DNA of 50,098 nt from Paraglaciecola mesophila KMM 241 (lineage in GTDB: Bacteria; Pseudomonadota; Gammaproteobacteria; Enterobacterales; Alteromonadaceae): the NCBI RefSeq assembly GCF_000315015.1, contig NZ_BAEP01000026.1, forward strand, positions 1 through 50,098. Reading direction: 5' to 3'. The position numbers and the translations under genes are program-made. Positions 1 to 7,837 of the stretch are shown here, piece after piece. Each line of letters begins with the position of its first letter. The first letter of the stretch is position 1. The notes below the pieces were generated by a model. It ran no database searches and was not told the DNA's origin. It saw only the letters and a program-made list of their open reading frames with translations.

Positions 1-6
1 AATATT

Positions 7-456
7 TTAACCAACATTTTTAACCTTATTAGTGCAATACCAGAGGACCCAACTACCTAAGGTTACATCAAGGGCACCGCAAAACATTGGCCACCACTGC
101 GGTATATGGTTACCAACGCTTCCAATATGCATGGCAAAATCGTAAAGGCCATGACCTATTAAAAGGACACCAATTGCCAATGTATAGCGAGAATACCAAT
201 ACAATGTAATGAGTGTGAAGAGCACAAAAACCATCCACTCATGCCATATAAATCGACTTTCTAACACTCCAAATAATGGATAATAACTCGCGATCACAAT
301 AGTGAGTGTTGGAAAAAAACTTCGGTCTTTATCGAATTTATTTAACTTCGCCAATCCAATGATTAAAACCGCTACCATAGCCCCTATTGAAGTACTCACT
401 AACACGTTAATCACCCACGTGCCGGTAATAGGAAAATTGCCCCTTCCAGCGGCCAA
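7..456 (-). CDS. Small integral membrane protein, DUF6010-like
   Basis: A 149-residue hydrophobic protein with about four membrane segments. Near residues 100-125 it has an H-G-L-Y-D-F motif followed by a W-W-P-x-F-C motif, the pattern I associate with the DUF6010 family, whose function is unknown. The start is a TTG codon at 456: reading upstream in frame there is no ATG or GTG before a stop, so TTG is the only usual option. It lies 14 bases behind the stop of the small gene at 471-635 and is probably translated with it. Family assignment is moderate; no function can be inferred from the neighbours. Confidence 0.6.
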   Translation of the reverse strand: MAAGRGNFPITGTWVINVLVSTSIGAMVAVLIIGLAKLNKFDKDRSFFPTLTIVIASYYPLFGVLESRFIWHEWMVFVLFTLITLYWYSRYTLAIGVLLIGHGLYDFAMHIGSVGNHIPQWWPMFCGALDVTLGSWVLWYCTNKVKNVG

Positions 457-470
457 AACTTGCCACGTTT

Positions 471-635
471 TTACTCGTCTTTGCTTGTAGAAAACGCTTT
501 TAAAGCTTCTTCCAGAGAATCTTCAAATTTTTCTTTATTGCGACAACCGTCATCATTCTGATTGGAAGGGTTGTCTGCTGGTTTAGCGGCTTGATTTGGC
601 GAGTTTGTGACTTGAAGTAAATCATTGTTAAGCAT
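471..635 (-). CDS. Small hypothetical protein (54 aa)
   Basis: Reading the minus strand from an ATG at 635 gives an uninterrupted 54-codon frame ending in TAA at 471. The product is hydrophilic: an Asn/Pro-rich first half with one Cys, then a Lys/Glu-rich, probably helical second half. An AAGG sequence sits about eight bases before the ATG. No family was recognised. It lies between the PIN-like gene and the membrane protein gene, all on the same strand. It may be a real small gene or a chance frame; the ribosome site and the match with flanking gene order favour the former. Confidence 0.45.
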   Translation of the reverse strand: MLNNDLLQVTNSPNQAAKPADNPSNQNDDGCRNKEKFEDSLEEALKAFSTSKDE

Positions 636-733
636 CGTAGAAACCTTTTTGTTCGCGTTAATTACATTTTAGATATTTATGTGCCAAATACCACACCTGT
701 TAATTTCAGCAAAGAACAGGCCAATGTTTAAAG

Positions 734-1369
734 TTAACACACGTTTTGAGTTAACCCGAATGACAGTAAACTGCATTGAGAACGAATACTCTCAATGTAG
801 CTATTCAGCGCATTGTCAACCGACCCTGTATTACGAAAACAAATATCAATCGCTTTATCGACAAGCGGATGAGCTTGAATACGTGCAATGACTTGCTCTT
901 TATCACCACATATCATGAGTAAACGGATCGCCTCTTCCAATACAAGCACATGGCAACCGTCTAAAGCAAAAACACCGTTACTTTGCATGCGGTTAACCGC
1001 TTTTAACGCCCGCTTATCACCTGTGAAAAGGTTTGATGGTTTATTTTCTTGAGCGCCAAACGTGAGTATAAGCTCTCCCCCATCAAGATGAGGAGTGCGA
1101 AGTTGTGCAATAACGTTAAGGGCTTGCTCATCGGAGATTGTGACAAGTGAGCTTTGAGAAATAAAATATTCGATGCTTTGCACCTGGGCCGGTACAAGTC
1201 CCATTTTTTTTGCTCTTGATGGGGCGTTCACGCCGGCTACAAACGGCAGTGCATCAAGATAGCGGAATACATAATTGTGTTGGGTAAACAGATCGACACA
1301 CTCACTCAATAATTCATAACGCGCCAATTTAAGGATCACATCGTTATCAGTAAATAGACCAATCGTCAC
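734..1369 (-). CDS. PIN-like domain protein, probable toxin/nuclease
   Basis: A 211-residue soluble protein with the acidic residues expected of a PIN-type Mg-dependent RNase: D8 and D10 in the first strand (TDNDVILKL), D96/E99 in an L-D-G-G-E-L motif and D118 in F-T-G-D-K-R. PIN proteins usually cleave RNA and are common toxins. The start is GTG at 1369, four bases after the stop of the metallopeptidase gene, with AGGAT a few bases upstream, so the pair is translationally coupled. Pairing of a PIN-like protein with an ImmA/IrrE-type partner is a known toxin-antitoxin layout (for example DUF4411 systems), though this protein is not clearly DUF4411. Activity is inferred from motifs and context. 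Confidence 0.6.
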   Translation of the reverse strand: MTIGLFTDNDVILKLARYELLSECVDLFTQHNYVFRYLDALPFVAGVNAPSRAKKMGLVPAQVQSIEYFISQSSLVTISDEQALNVIAQLRTPHLDGGELILTFGAQENKPSNLFTGDKRALKAVNRMQSNGVFALDGCHVLVLEEAIRLLMICGDKEQVIARIQAHPLVDKAIDICFRNTGSVDNALNSYIESIRSQCSLLSFGLTQNVC

Positions 1370-1373
1370 AGCG

Positions 1374-2375
1374 CTATCCTGTCTGCATGCTCATTAAAAA
1401 TTCACTGTCTTGCGAACGCACATCAAGCTGCTCCATTGCCTCTATAAATGATGATTGTAATGTCGCTATCGCATTTCCCTTTTCCAAAAAACGCAGCGCT
1501 TGCTGAGTTAGAATCCAATCTCGTGTTTCGCGTCCATATGTCAAAGCAAAATGCCCGGCACTGATGCCACTTACCTGACTTGCACGTTTTGCCTTTATAG
1601 CAAGTTCAGCAGGTCTATTTAATCGCCCTAGTTCCCTTACCATAGAGACAATGTCGATGTCTTTGCGCAGCAGCCGAAGGGCATAAGCATCAGCTTCGTC
1701 TTCCTGCGGATCGGTTTCAACATCCAATGACTCCCCTAATTCGGGTAAAACAGAATCTGTTAAACTGCCATCCTGCGTGAGGTGATCACACAGGATATGA
1801 CCAAGCTCATGCAATAACACAAAGAGCTGCGTAGAGGGGCTCTTATGTTTATGACCAAGCACGATGGCGTAATGATTATTGGAACGCATAACCATGCCAG
1901 CAGGTCGAGCAACATTTGCCGGAAAGCGAGAAACGTGAATGACGGGTATATGACTCGCCCAAAATAAAGGCAATACGTTCGCTAATGTAAGCTCCCCTAG
2001 TGTGTCTAATGATTGCTGTAAACGTGATAGGTTAGGTGAGCAATGATTGTATTCGAGCACGGTAATAAGCGTATTTGCTACCGCTTGACACAAATAGGTT
2101 GCGTCAGACAATTGTTGAATATCGATATGGGCGCGTTTTTTATACTGAATAGTATATTTAGCGGGCAAAAAAGACACGTTACCGTCGCTGACAGTGACAC
2201 TTAACCCCAACCGTTGATCAAGCAGCTTAGCAAACTGTAAAAAACCTGAATTGCTTTGCAATAAGGCGTCATCCCACCACGCAGGTAGTACTCTTTTAAG
2301 GGTTGCCCGCGTAATGCCAACATCTCGGATCTGTTTGTAAACCGCCGACTTCGACGGAAGCTTGAATGCAGTCAT
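1374..2375 (-). CDS. ImmA/IrrE-family metallopeptidase (HExxH)
   Basis: About 333 residues. The zinc-protease motif L-H-E-L-G-H lies at residues 188-193 of the chosen frame, followed some 50 residues on by the E-D-E-A-D-A-Y element that normally supplies the third ligand in ImmA/IrrE (COG2856) proteins. Known members cleave a repressor or act as the antitoxin half of toxin modules. The N-terminal half has no motif I recognise. I chose the ATG at 2375 because GGAGG lies four bases before it; an in-frame ATG at 2393 would add six residues but has no ribosome site. It follows the HTH gene by about 20 bases and overlaps the expression unit of the PIN-like gene. Confidence 0.75.
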   Translation of the reverse strand: MTAFKLPSKSAVYKQIRDVGITRATLKRVLPAWWDDALLQSNSGFLQFAKLLDQRLGLSVTVSDGNVSFLPAKYTIQYKKRAHIDIQQLSDATYLCQAVANTLITVLEYNHCSPNLSRLQQSLDTLGELTLANVLPLFWASHIPVIHVSRFPANVARPAGMVMRSNNHYAIVLGHKHKSPSTQLFVLLHELGHILCDHLTQDGSLTDSVLPELGESLDVETDPQEDEADAYALRLLRKDIDIVSMVRELGRLNRPAELAIKAKRASQVSGISAGHFALTYGRETRDWILTQQALRFLEKGNAIATLQSSFIEAMEQLDVRSQDSEFLMSMQTG

Positions 2376-2395
2376 CTCGCCTCCACATGTCATTA

Positions 2396-2722
2396 TTATT
2401 GCTCAAGTTTACATGAGTGCGCCGCCAATAGCAGCCTTCCCAATTGTTTTGCGTGGCCGTCGGTACCATTCCATACCTTAGTTAAAACATCCATTAAATA
2501 TTGATGTGATTTCGGTTCAATATTTTGATATTTTCTATAGTCTATATTTGCATAATTGCATAATTTCATTAAACCTCTAGTAAGTTTCTTTTGTGGCTGA
2601 AATAAATTTCTATATACCGTTGATTGGCACATGCCTACTGTTTTTGCAATAGAGATAGATGTATCCAATCCTTTGTCGCAGTATGTTTTTAGAAGGTCTT
2701 TTTGTAATTTACTTATGTTCAT
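2396..2722 (-). CDS. Small HTH DNA-binding regulator
   Basis: A 108-residue basic protein. Residues about 20-40 (S-I-A-K-T-V-G-M then S-T-V-Y-R-N-L) form a helix-turn-helix with a good recognition helix, and the following region (L-T-R-G-L-M-K-L-C-N-Y-A) is typical of small Xre-like repressors. It is the first gene of the HTH, metallopeptidase, PIN-like operon and faces a divergent nuclease-like gene across 74 bases. The obvious role is control of both divergent promoters through the palindrome at 2740-2757. ImmA/IrrE proteases often cleave such regulators, so the next gene may inactivate this one; that is inference. Confidence 0.6.
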   Translation of the reverse strand: MNISKLQKDLLKTYCDKGLDTSISIAKTVGMCQSTVYRNLFQPQKKLTRGLMKLCNYANIDYRKYQNIEPKSHQYLMDVLTKVWNGTDGHAKQLGRLLLAAHSCKLEQ

Positions 2723-2739
2723 TAGTTAATTTATTAATG

Positions 2740-2757
2740 CATAAATGACTATTTATG
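2740..2757. promoter_or_regulatory. Candidate operator in divergent promoter region
   Basis: CATAAAT-GACT-ATTTATG is a perfect inverted repeat with 7-base arms and a 4-base spacer. It sits between the divergent HTH gene (start 2722) and the sce7726-like gene (start 2797), where a repressor could block both promoters. A second shorter palindrome (CTTGA-N5-TCAAG) follows at 2770-2784, next to the ribosome site of the plus-strand gene. Binding by the HTH protein is inference. Confidence 0.45.
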
Positions 2758-2796
2758 GTATTATCATTTCTTGACGGAATCAAGTAGGATATTCAC

Positions 2797-3369
2797 ATGA
2801 CAGATCCAGAAATTAGACACCTACTATTTGCTCGGCTTGCAAAGCGAAAGTCATTCTTAGAAAGTCAACTTTGCGAAGAAGTGCCTATTCAAAACGGGCT
2901 GACTCGCGCTGATGTTGTATTCTGCGGAAAACGACTTGAGTGCTTTGAGATCAAGAGTCATCGAGATACATTGAAACGCCTGTTTTCTCAAGGATGGCAA
3001 TATGAGCAGTCTTTCGACAGAGTTACGTTAGTCTGTGCCACAAAGCACTTGAATAAAGCGTTTGGTATTATTCCTAAATGGTGGGGTGTTCTGGAAGTAT
3101 CAGGCTCAGGTCAATTAGAAACAGTTAGAAATGCCCAAGCCAATCCTTATGTTAATGTAAGCGGAATGGCAGACTTGCTTGAAAACCAAGACGCACGTGA
3201 GATATTGCAACAATTTGGGATCACCACAGGCATCAAACGAATGCATCACGAGCAACTGCGTAAGACGATCGCAGAAAACCTGACGCTTTCACAATTGAGA
3301 GATGCAACGAAAAATGCATTGACCCAACGGCAGTTGTCTCGATGGCGGCCCAGCGAGCAAGTTGCATAA
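2797..3369 (+). CDS. sce7726-family PD-(D/E)XK nuclease-like protein
   Basis: A 190-residue protein. Residues R37-A-D39 followed by E51-I-K53-S match the PD-(D/E)XK nuclease core (D39, E51, K53), then D57-T-L-K-R-L and a Q-x3-Y-x3-F-D-R-V segment as in the sce7726 family, named after a Sorangium gene. The family is predicted to be nuclease-like and its function is unknown. The ATG at 2797 has TAGGAT eight bases upstream. It is divergent from the HTH, protease and PIN-like operon and convergent with a beta/sce7725-like gene, the usual partner of this family. Confidence 0.7.
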   Translation: MTDPEIRHLLFARLAKRKSFLESQLCEEVPIQNGLTRADVVFCGKRLECFEIKSHRDTLKRLFSQGWQYEQSFDRVTLVCATKHLNKAFGIIPKWWGVLEVSGSGQLETVRNAQANPYVNVSGMADLLENQDAREILQQFGITTGIKRMHHEQLRKTIAENLTLSQLRDATKNALTQRQLSRWRPSEQVA

Positions 3370-3402
3370 GAGCGTTAGCGTACGCTTCCCCCGTTTTGGT
3401 TA

Positions 3403-4353
3403 TTAACCTTTAAACAACACCTGAGCAAAATGATGATTCATAAATTCAGCCACGTGTCCTGTTGAATTGCCGGGACCAGCTTGTGGCGGTGTCAGCGTTT
3501 TGTTGTGCCAGTTTTTATCTGCCCACGAGAATGCTGATCCACGATAGTCAGGGTGTAGTATTAAAAATTCGGCTAGCTCCATAATGGCTTGGGTGTTTTT
3601 TCCCTTCTGTCGCAGTACGAGCCAATGGCCATCGAGTGTGTATTTTATCGCAATATGGCCGGAGCGTCTCGTTTCGCCAGAGTCCCATAAAGGACTTAAC
3701 GTGCCATAGTCTCCATAGTGTAGATCAAACGTAAGTGAATTCGTCACATTATCATATAGCTCTTTGTCCAATCGAGGGATCTCCTCATCGCCAACTATAT
3801 TTTGTAACGTCGTCGGAAAAGCGCCTGATGAGAATACAATATTGGAAAAGCCTAGATCATGAAACTTTTCGATAACCCTAGCAATATTGGTTGACACCGA
3901 GACCATTGTTTCATCAGCTTCGCCAATATCAATGAGTAATAGTGTATTATCAACATCAGCATACGGTGAGAGTATGGTTTCAAGTTCGTCAAACGCGGTA
4001 TCGTCGAAGATACTGACATCGTCATTAAACGCAACCCTAAAAATCGGATTGGCTTCAAAAGCGGCGATCACGCTACTATGTAAATCAGAAATCTCAAATG
4101 GGTCAATAGCAAGGCGCAAACCATGCTGAACAATCGTTTGTTGAATATGCGCCGACACTCGCTTTAAATGAAAACGTGATAAGTCCATTATGCTGCCATC
4201 AGGCCACGTGGAAGCAACCGCTGGGATCGCTTTTTCGAATGAAGCTAAAAACTCCACGTTCCAAATAGGGTGAATTTTGTCTTGCCACTCATCTGGTGCA
4301 TGTGACAACGCTTTGAGCTCTCCTGCTTTTACACGTAGATTGGGGTAATACAT
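3403..4353 (-). CDS. T4-beta-protein / sce7725-like protein
   Basis: A 316-residue soluble protein. It opens M-Y-Y-P-N-L-R-V-K-A-G-E-L-K-A-L, the N-terminal signature (PxLxxKxGEfxAL) shared by the phage T4 beta protein family and the sce7725 family that accompanies sce7726 proteins. A central strand L-L-L-I-D-I-G is followed by helical sections and a C-terminal W-x4-W-H-N element. It ends 33 bases from the end of the sce7726-like gene, tail to tail. The biochemical role of the family is unknown; phage and defence contexts are typical. The ATG start at 4353 has AAGGAGA upstream. Confidence 0.65.
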   Translation of the reverse strand: MYYPNLRVKAGELKALSHAPDEWQDKIHPIWNVEFLASFEKAIPAVASTWPDGSIMDLSRFHLKRVSAHIQQTIVQHGLRLAIDPFEISDLHSSVIAAFEANPIFRVAFNDDVSIFDDTAFDELETILSPYADVDNTLLLIDIGEADETMVSVSTNIARVIEKFHDLGFSNIVFSSGAFPTTLQNIVGDEEIPRLDKELYDNVTNSLTFDLHYGDYGTLSPLWDSGETRRSGHIAIKYTLDGHWLVLRQKGKNTQAIMELAEFLILHPDYRGSAFSWADKNWHNKTLTPPQAGPGNSTGHVAEFMNHHFAQVLFKG

Positions 4354-4509
4354 CTTGTCTCCTTATACTTATTTCCATTTTCACTTGTTCATATCGCAGC
4401 TGTAGAAGCCACTGCATTGCTTCGCTATCGGGGAATGCAAAGGCATTCGTCTAAAGTGTTTCATTCGATAGTGTCGAAACAAGCCTATTTGAAACTGTTA
4501 CATAAAATA

Positions 4510-5868
4510 TTATCCTATCCCATAAGCCAGCATCGCATCGGCAACTTTTACAAATCCCGCAATATTCGCGCCTTTCACGTAATCAGTTGCGTCATCTTTT
4601 GCTCCATATTCAACACATTGTTGGTGAATATGCGCCATAATATGCTGAAGTCTGGAATCAACCTCCTCTCTTGTCCAGGGAAGTCTAAGAGAGTTTTGAG
4701 TTTGTTCGAGACCAGATACCGCTACGCCGCCCGCATTTGCAGCCTTTGCAGGAGCAAACAGTATGCTTTTTTCTTGAAAGTATTGCACGGCCTCTAGGGA
4801 GCAAGGCATATTGGCGCCCTCTGCGATCAACTGAATTCCGTTATTTACGAGGGCTTTTGCGTCTTCAAGTTCTAATTCATTTTGCGTCGCGCAAGGAAAG
4901 GCTAAATCGGCTTTTATCATCCAAGGCCTTTTGCCTTGATAGTAAGTAGCCTGTGAATATTTTTGCGTGTATTCGCTCAATCGTTGCCGCTTGACAAACT
5001 TAAGCTCTTTGAGAAACGCGAGCTTCTGGTGATCAATTCCATCAGGATCATAAATAAAGCCGCTTGAGTCAGAAAGCGTCATAACTTTCGCACCTTCGCT
5101 CGTCAACTTTTCTGCGCAAAAAATAGCGACATTGCCAGCGCCCGAAATAAGCGTTGTTTTTCCCGCTAGTTTTTCGTTGCGCATATTGAGCATATGTTGG
5201 GTGAAATAAACAACACCGTAACCTGTCGCCTCGGTTCTGATAAGGCTGCCGCCATAAGAAAGTCCTTTGCCCGTTAGCGTTCCGACAAATCGATTCTTTA
5301 ATCGCTTATATTGACCAAATAAATAACTAATTTCCCTTCCACCTACACCGATGTCGCCGGCTGGGATATCTGTATCCTCCCCAATATGGTTTGAAAGCTC
5401 AATCATGAGTGATTGGCAAAAGCGCATGATTTCACGATCACTTTTTCCTTTAGGATCGAAATCACTGCCACCTTTTCCTCCCCCCATAGGAAGTCCAGTC
5501 AGTGCATTTTTATAGACTTGCTCAAACGCTAAAAACTTCAATACGCTTTGAGTAACATTAGGATGAAATCGCAGCCCGCCTTTATAAGGCCCAATAGCAT
5601 TATTAAACTGTACTCTCCATGCTCTATTGCAGTGGATGTGCCCCTTATCGTCCTCCCAACACACTCTAAAAATCACAATGCGGTCAGGCTCTGTCATTCT
5701 TTGTAGAATATGACCATCATCATATTTTGCGTTAGCCATCACATAGGGCATAACGGAACCTGTGAATTCTTGTACCGCTTGATGGAATTCATGCTCAGCT
5801 GGGTTTCTTTCAATTATTCCCAAGTTAAATAACTTAATTCTGTCCGCTTCGTTTTTACTATGTACCAC
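4510..5868 (-). CDS. gdhA: NADP-type glutamate dehydrogenase
   Basis: A 452-residue protein, the normal length for hexameric bacterial GdhA, which interconverts 2-oxoglutarate plus ammonia and glutamate in the cytoplasm. Visible are the substrate motif Y-K-G-G-L-R (about 95-100), the active-site loop G-L-P-M-G-G-G-K132-G-G-S-D and the dinucleotide fold I-S-G-A-G-N-V-A-I-F. Translation starts at a GTG (5868) with AGGA upstream. It lies downstream of the copper-export operon on the same strand, separated by 75 bases with an inverted repeat, and may be its own unit. A glutamate dehydrogenase beside metal genes is unexpected; it may be an accessory copy. Confidence 0.93.
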   Translation of the reverse strand: MVHSKNEADRIKLFNLGIIERNPAEHEFHQAVQEFTGSVMPYVMANAKYDDGHILQRMTEPDRIVIFRVCWEDDKGHIHCNRAWRVQFNNAIGPYKGGLRFHPNVTQSVLKFLAFEQVYKNALTGLPMGGGKGGSDFDPKGKSDREIMRFCQSLMIELSNHIGEDTDIPAGDIGVGGREISYLFGQYKRLKNRFVGTLTGKGLSYGGSLIRTEATGYGVVYFTQHMLNMRNEKLAGKTTLISGAGNVAIFCAEKLTSEGAKVMTLSDSSGFIYDPDGIDHQKLAFLKELKFVKRQRLSEYTQKYSQATYYQGKRPWMIKADLAFPCATQNELELEDAKALVNNGIQLIAEGANMPCSLEAVQYFQEKSILFAPAKAANAGGVAVSGLEQTQNSLRLPWTREEVDSRLQHIMAHIHQQCVEYGAKDDATDYVKGANIAGFVKVADAMLAYGIG

Positions 5869-5902
5869 AGTGTTGTCCTGTTTTCGTTTGGTATGGCTGA
5901 AC

Positions 5903-5927
5903 GATCAGGCGTGACGTAAGTCTGATC
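5903..5927. repeat. Inverted repeat upstream of gdhA
   Basis: GATCAG at 5903-5908 is repeated inverted as CTGATC at 5922-5927, with a 13-base spacer, in the short gap between gdhA and the preceding gene. There is no T-run after it on the minus strand, so it is more likely an operator or mRNA hairpin than a terminator. Confidence 0.3.
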
Positions 5928-5943
5928 TTTGCTATTGAAACAA

Positions 5944-6312
5944 TTACTTTTTATGGGTTTGCCCAGGTGGAACACGGTGGCAACTCCAGGGTTTGTGTTT
6001 TGCATTTTCACGAATGTTTTCGTCAACGAATTGGTAATAGCCTTCTTTCATTTTTGTCCAAAAGTCGTCCGAAATGTCAGCCCCGTTGCCACGAATGATT
6101 GTCTCAATGCCATCTAAATTGCAGTGGGTTGCATCGTAGCCTATATGCAGAGTACTTTTGGCGTCCTCAAATGAAACCGCATCGATTCCAAAGGTGCCAT
6201 CAATGCCAGCAATAATTGCTTCTATGTTATCTTCGGTAATGCCAACCAACTTTAAATGCCGTATGACTAAATTCGCCTCTGATACACCGACTCTGTGATC
6301 TAAATCGCTCAT
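5944..6312 (-). CDS. HMA-like ferredoxin-fold protein, CxxC absent
   Basis: A 122-residue cytoplasmic protein with no signal peptide. Its strand-helix-strand-strand-helix-strand pattern around residues 10-80 resembles heavy-metal-associated domains, but the first loop lacks the Cys-x-x-Cys metal site. The C-terminal part is rich in Lys, His and Trp (H-K-P-W-S-C-H). The ATG at 6312 has a strong AGGAGG. It lies at the downstream end of the copper-export operon, so a metal-related or partner-binding role is plausible, but no function can be assigned from sequence. Confidence 0.5.
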   Translation of the reverse strand: MSDLDHRVGVSEANLVIRHLKLVGITEDNIEAIIAGIDGTFGIDAVSFEDAKSTLHIGYDATHCNLDGIETIIRGNGADISDDFWTKMKEGYYQFVDENIRENAKHKPWSCHRVPPGQTHKK

Positions 6313-6361
6313 CTTTTCCTCCTATAAATCGATTGTTAATTTGTTTATGTTCGTCATTTCT

Positions 6362-6814
6362 TTAATTATTTAAAACACTATTGGCACCGAGCTGCTGCTT
6401 CATTAACGATTGTAAAATTGACATTCTTTGTTCAAGATAAAACAAATGCTCATCTACCGTATTTCCCATGACTACAAAATCGCCCCCTGCTATACCGCTG
6501 TCGATAAGAACGAGACTTCGTTGAAGGCCATTTGTGTACGTTTCTTCCAAATGTGCTTTGTGTTGCAGATCCGTTTCACTTTGGAGCCTCTTCTCAATAT
6601 TCGTTAAATAAATTTCCATCATCTTCATATGCTCAACGATGAGAGTTTGCCTTTCAGAGACGTCGTTGATCCGTTGTATGCGTTGCATTAGTGCATCCAT
6701 GACACGCTCGTTACTTCGCAGCATATCATCCGCGCTCATCGACGTTTGAGCAGCAGCAAATGTCGCGGGTAACAACCCTCCGACGAACAGTAATGACAGT
6801 AGTACTTTGTTCAT
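6362..6814 (-). CDS. Secreted helical protein of unknown function
   Basis: A 150-residue protein. The ATG at 6814 has AAGGAT before it and opens a clear Sec signal peptide (M-N-K-V-L-L then a hydrophobic run ending A-T-F-A-A-A-Q). The mature part is almost entirely amphipathic helix with several Met residues (I-V-E-H-M-K-M-M-E, M-S-I-L-Q-S-L-M-K-Q), suggesting a small periplasmic helical bundle. A longer frame reaching 7021 exists but overlaps the preceding gene. It starts 11 bases after the methyltransferase-like gene in the copper operon. Periplasmic metal binding or chaperoning is possible; no family was recognised. Confidence 0.6.
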   Translation of the reverse strand: MNKVLLSLLFVGGLLPATFAAAQTSMSADDMLRSNERVMDALMQRIQRINDVSERQTLIVEHMKMMEIYLTNIEKRLQSETDLQHKAHLEETYTNGLQRSLVLIDSGIAGGDFVVMGNTVDEHLFYLEQRMSILQSLMKQQLGANSVLNN

Positions 6815-6824
6815 TTTGTAATCC

Positions 6825-7478
6825 TTAATTAGTACTTGAAACGTTTGAAATACCCATACGGGGAAACCAACCGGGCGTCGTTTGTTTATAGTGTCTGTAG
6901 CTATCACCAAACTCGGATTCAGCTTGCTGCTCTTCTCGTGTGGCGAGTCGAACATAAACAACAATAAGAATTGGAAACATAAGTAAGGTTGGCAGTGTTG
7001 GCCATTGCAATAAAAAGCCAAACATGATCAGTATAAATGCAACATATTGAGGATGCCGGCAGCGCGCGTACCATCCTGTAGTGGCTAAACTATGCGACTT
7101 TTGCGCGTGGTGAAGGACGCTCCAAGAAGCGGATAATAAAAAGAAACCTAAAATGATGATCACATTGCTTAAGATGTGTAATACATCCCAGTGAGCATCG
7201 CCGGATAGCCCCAGCAAGGTATGCCACAAATGACCGTTTTCATGCGCTAAAAAGTCTACCCCTGGATAACTTTCCGCTAACCACCCTGACAAAAAGTATA
7301 TTGTCAGGGGGAAACCATACATTTCGGTAAATAAGGCCACGATAAAAGCGGAAAAGACACCTAGGCTTCGCCAATCTGTTTTCGACTTCGGCTTGATGAA
7401 ACTAAACGCAAAGAAAATAAAAATGGCTGAGTTTATGATGACTAGTGCCCAGAGCCCATAATCAGAATCACCGTGCAT
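6825..7478 (-). CDS. Isoprenylcysteine methyltransferase-like membrane protein
   Basis: A 217-residue protein with about five membrane segments. The C-terminal half has the ICMT/PEMT signature R-H-P-Q-Y-V-x-F-I-L, a W-P in the next helix, Y-V-R-L-A, an E-E pair and F-G-x-x-Y-x-x-Y, the usual S-adenosylmethionine methyltransferase pattern. The substrate is unknown in bacteria. Such genes recur next to DUF2933 and copper ATPase genes, as here. The start at 7478 overlaps the end of the DUF2933 gene by 11 bases. The length is normal for these proteins. Confidence 0.75.
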   Translation of the reverse strand: MHGDSDYGLWALVIINSAIFIFFAFSFIKPKSKTDWRSLGVFSAFIVALFTEMYGFPLTIYFLSGWLAESYPGVDFLAHENGHLWHTLLGLSGDAHWDVLHILSNVIIILGFFLLSASWSVLHHAQKSHSLATTGWYARCRHPQYVAFILIMFGFLLQWPTLPTLLMFPILIVVYVRLATREEQQAESEFGDSYRHYKQTTPGWFPRMGISNVSSTN

Positions 7479-7791
7479 TATTATTCTCCGTTTTATGTTT
7501 TCCTTTACGGGCTTGCTCTAACCCTTCGATATAGCCTTTTCGATATTGCTCATTGTCCTCGGTTTGTTCTTTAAATGTCTTTTCGGTGTGATCATGTGTT
7601 TCATGTCCTTTGCCATGACTGCCGTGCATAAAAATGTGCATGACAGGGCACAACAACAAGATCAAGTAAGGTAAATACGGAAACACATGCTCACCATGCT
7701 CAACCAGCAAGAAGTAGCTCGCGGCGGTAATAAGGCCTATGGCAGACCAACCACTGGGTGTGCGCCAGAAAGGGACTTTTTGTTTATTCAT
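7468..7791 (-). CDS. DUF2933 family membrane protein
   Basis: A 107-residue protein. Two hydrophobic segments (about 15-32 and 38-53) flank the H-G-E-H motif, followed by C-P-V-M-H-I-F-M-H-G and a hydrophilic His/Lys/Glu-rich tail, as in DUF2933 proteins. These small proteins accompany copper-efflux P-type ATPases in many Proteobacteria; the role is unknown, but the His and Met residues near the membrane suit metal binding. It lies between the cupredoxin and methyltransferase-like genes in one operon. Confidence 0.75.
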   Translation of the reverse strand: MNKQKVPFWRTPSGWSAIGLITAASYFLLVEHGEHVFPYLPYLILLLCPVMHIFMHGSHGKGHETHDHTEKTFKEQTEDNEQYRKGYIEGLEQARKGKHKTENNNAR

Positions 7792-7837
7792 AATACACCT
7801 CGCTTTGGTATCGTTTACGTTAATAAAAAGCGTTTAA

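Noticed and set aside
679-891. Plus-strand 70-codon open frame
   Set aside because: Overlaps the end of the PIN-like gene antisense, no ribosome site and no recognisable protein pattern.
2770-2784. CTTGACGGAATCAAG as an FNR box
   Set aside because: The half-sites are three bases apart, not four, and one half is TTGAC; it remains only a palindrome.
4417-4949. Plus-strand frames antisense to gdhA
   Set aside because: No domain pattern, and gdhA on the other strand is certain.
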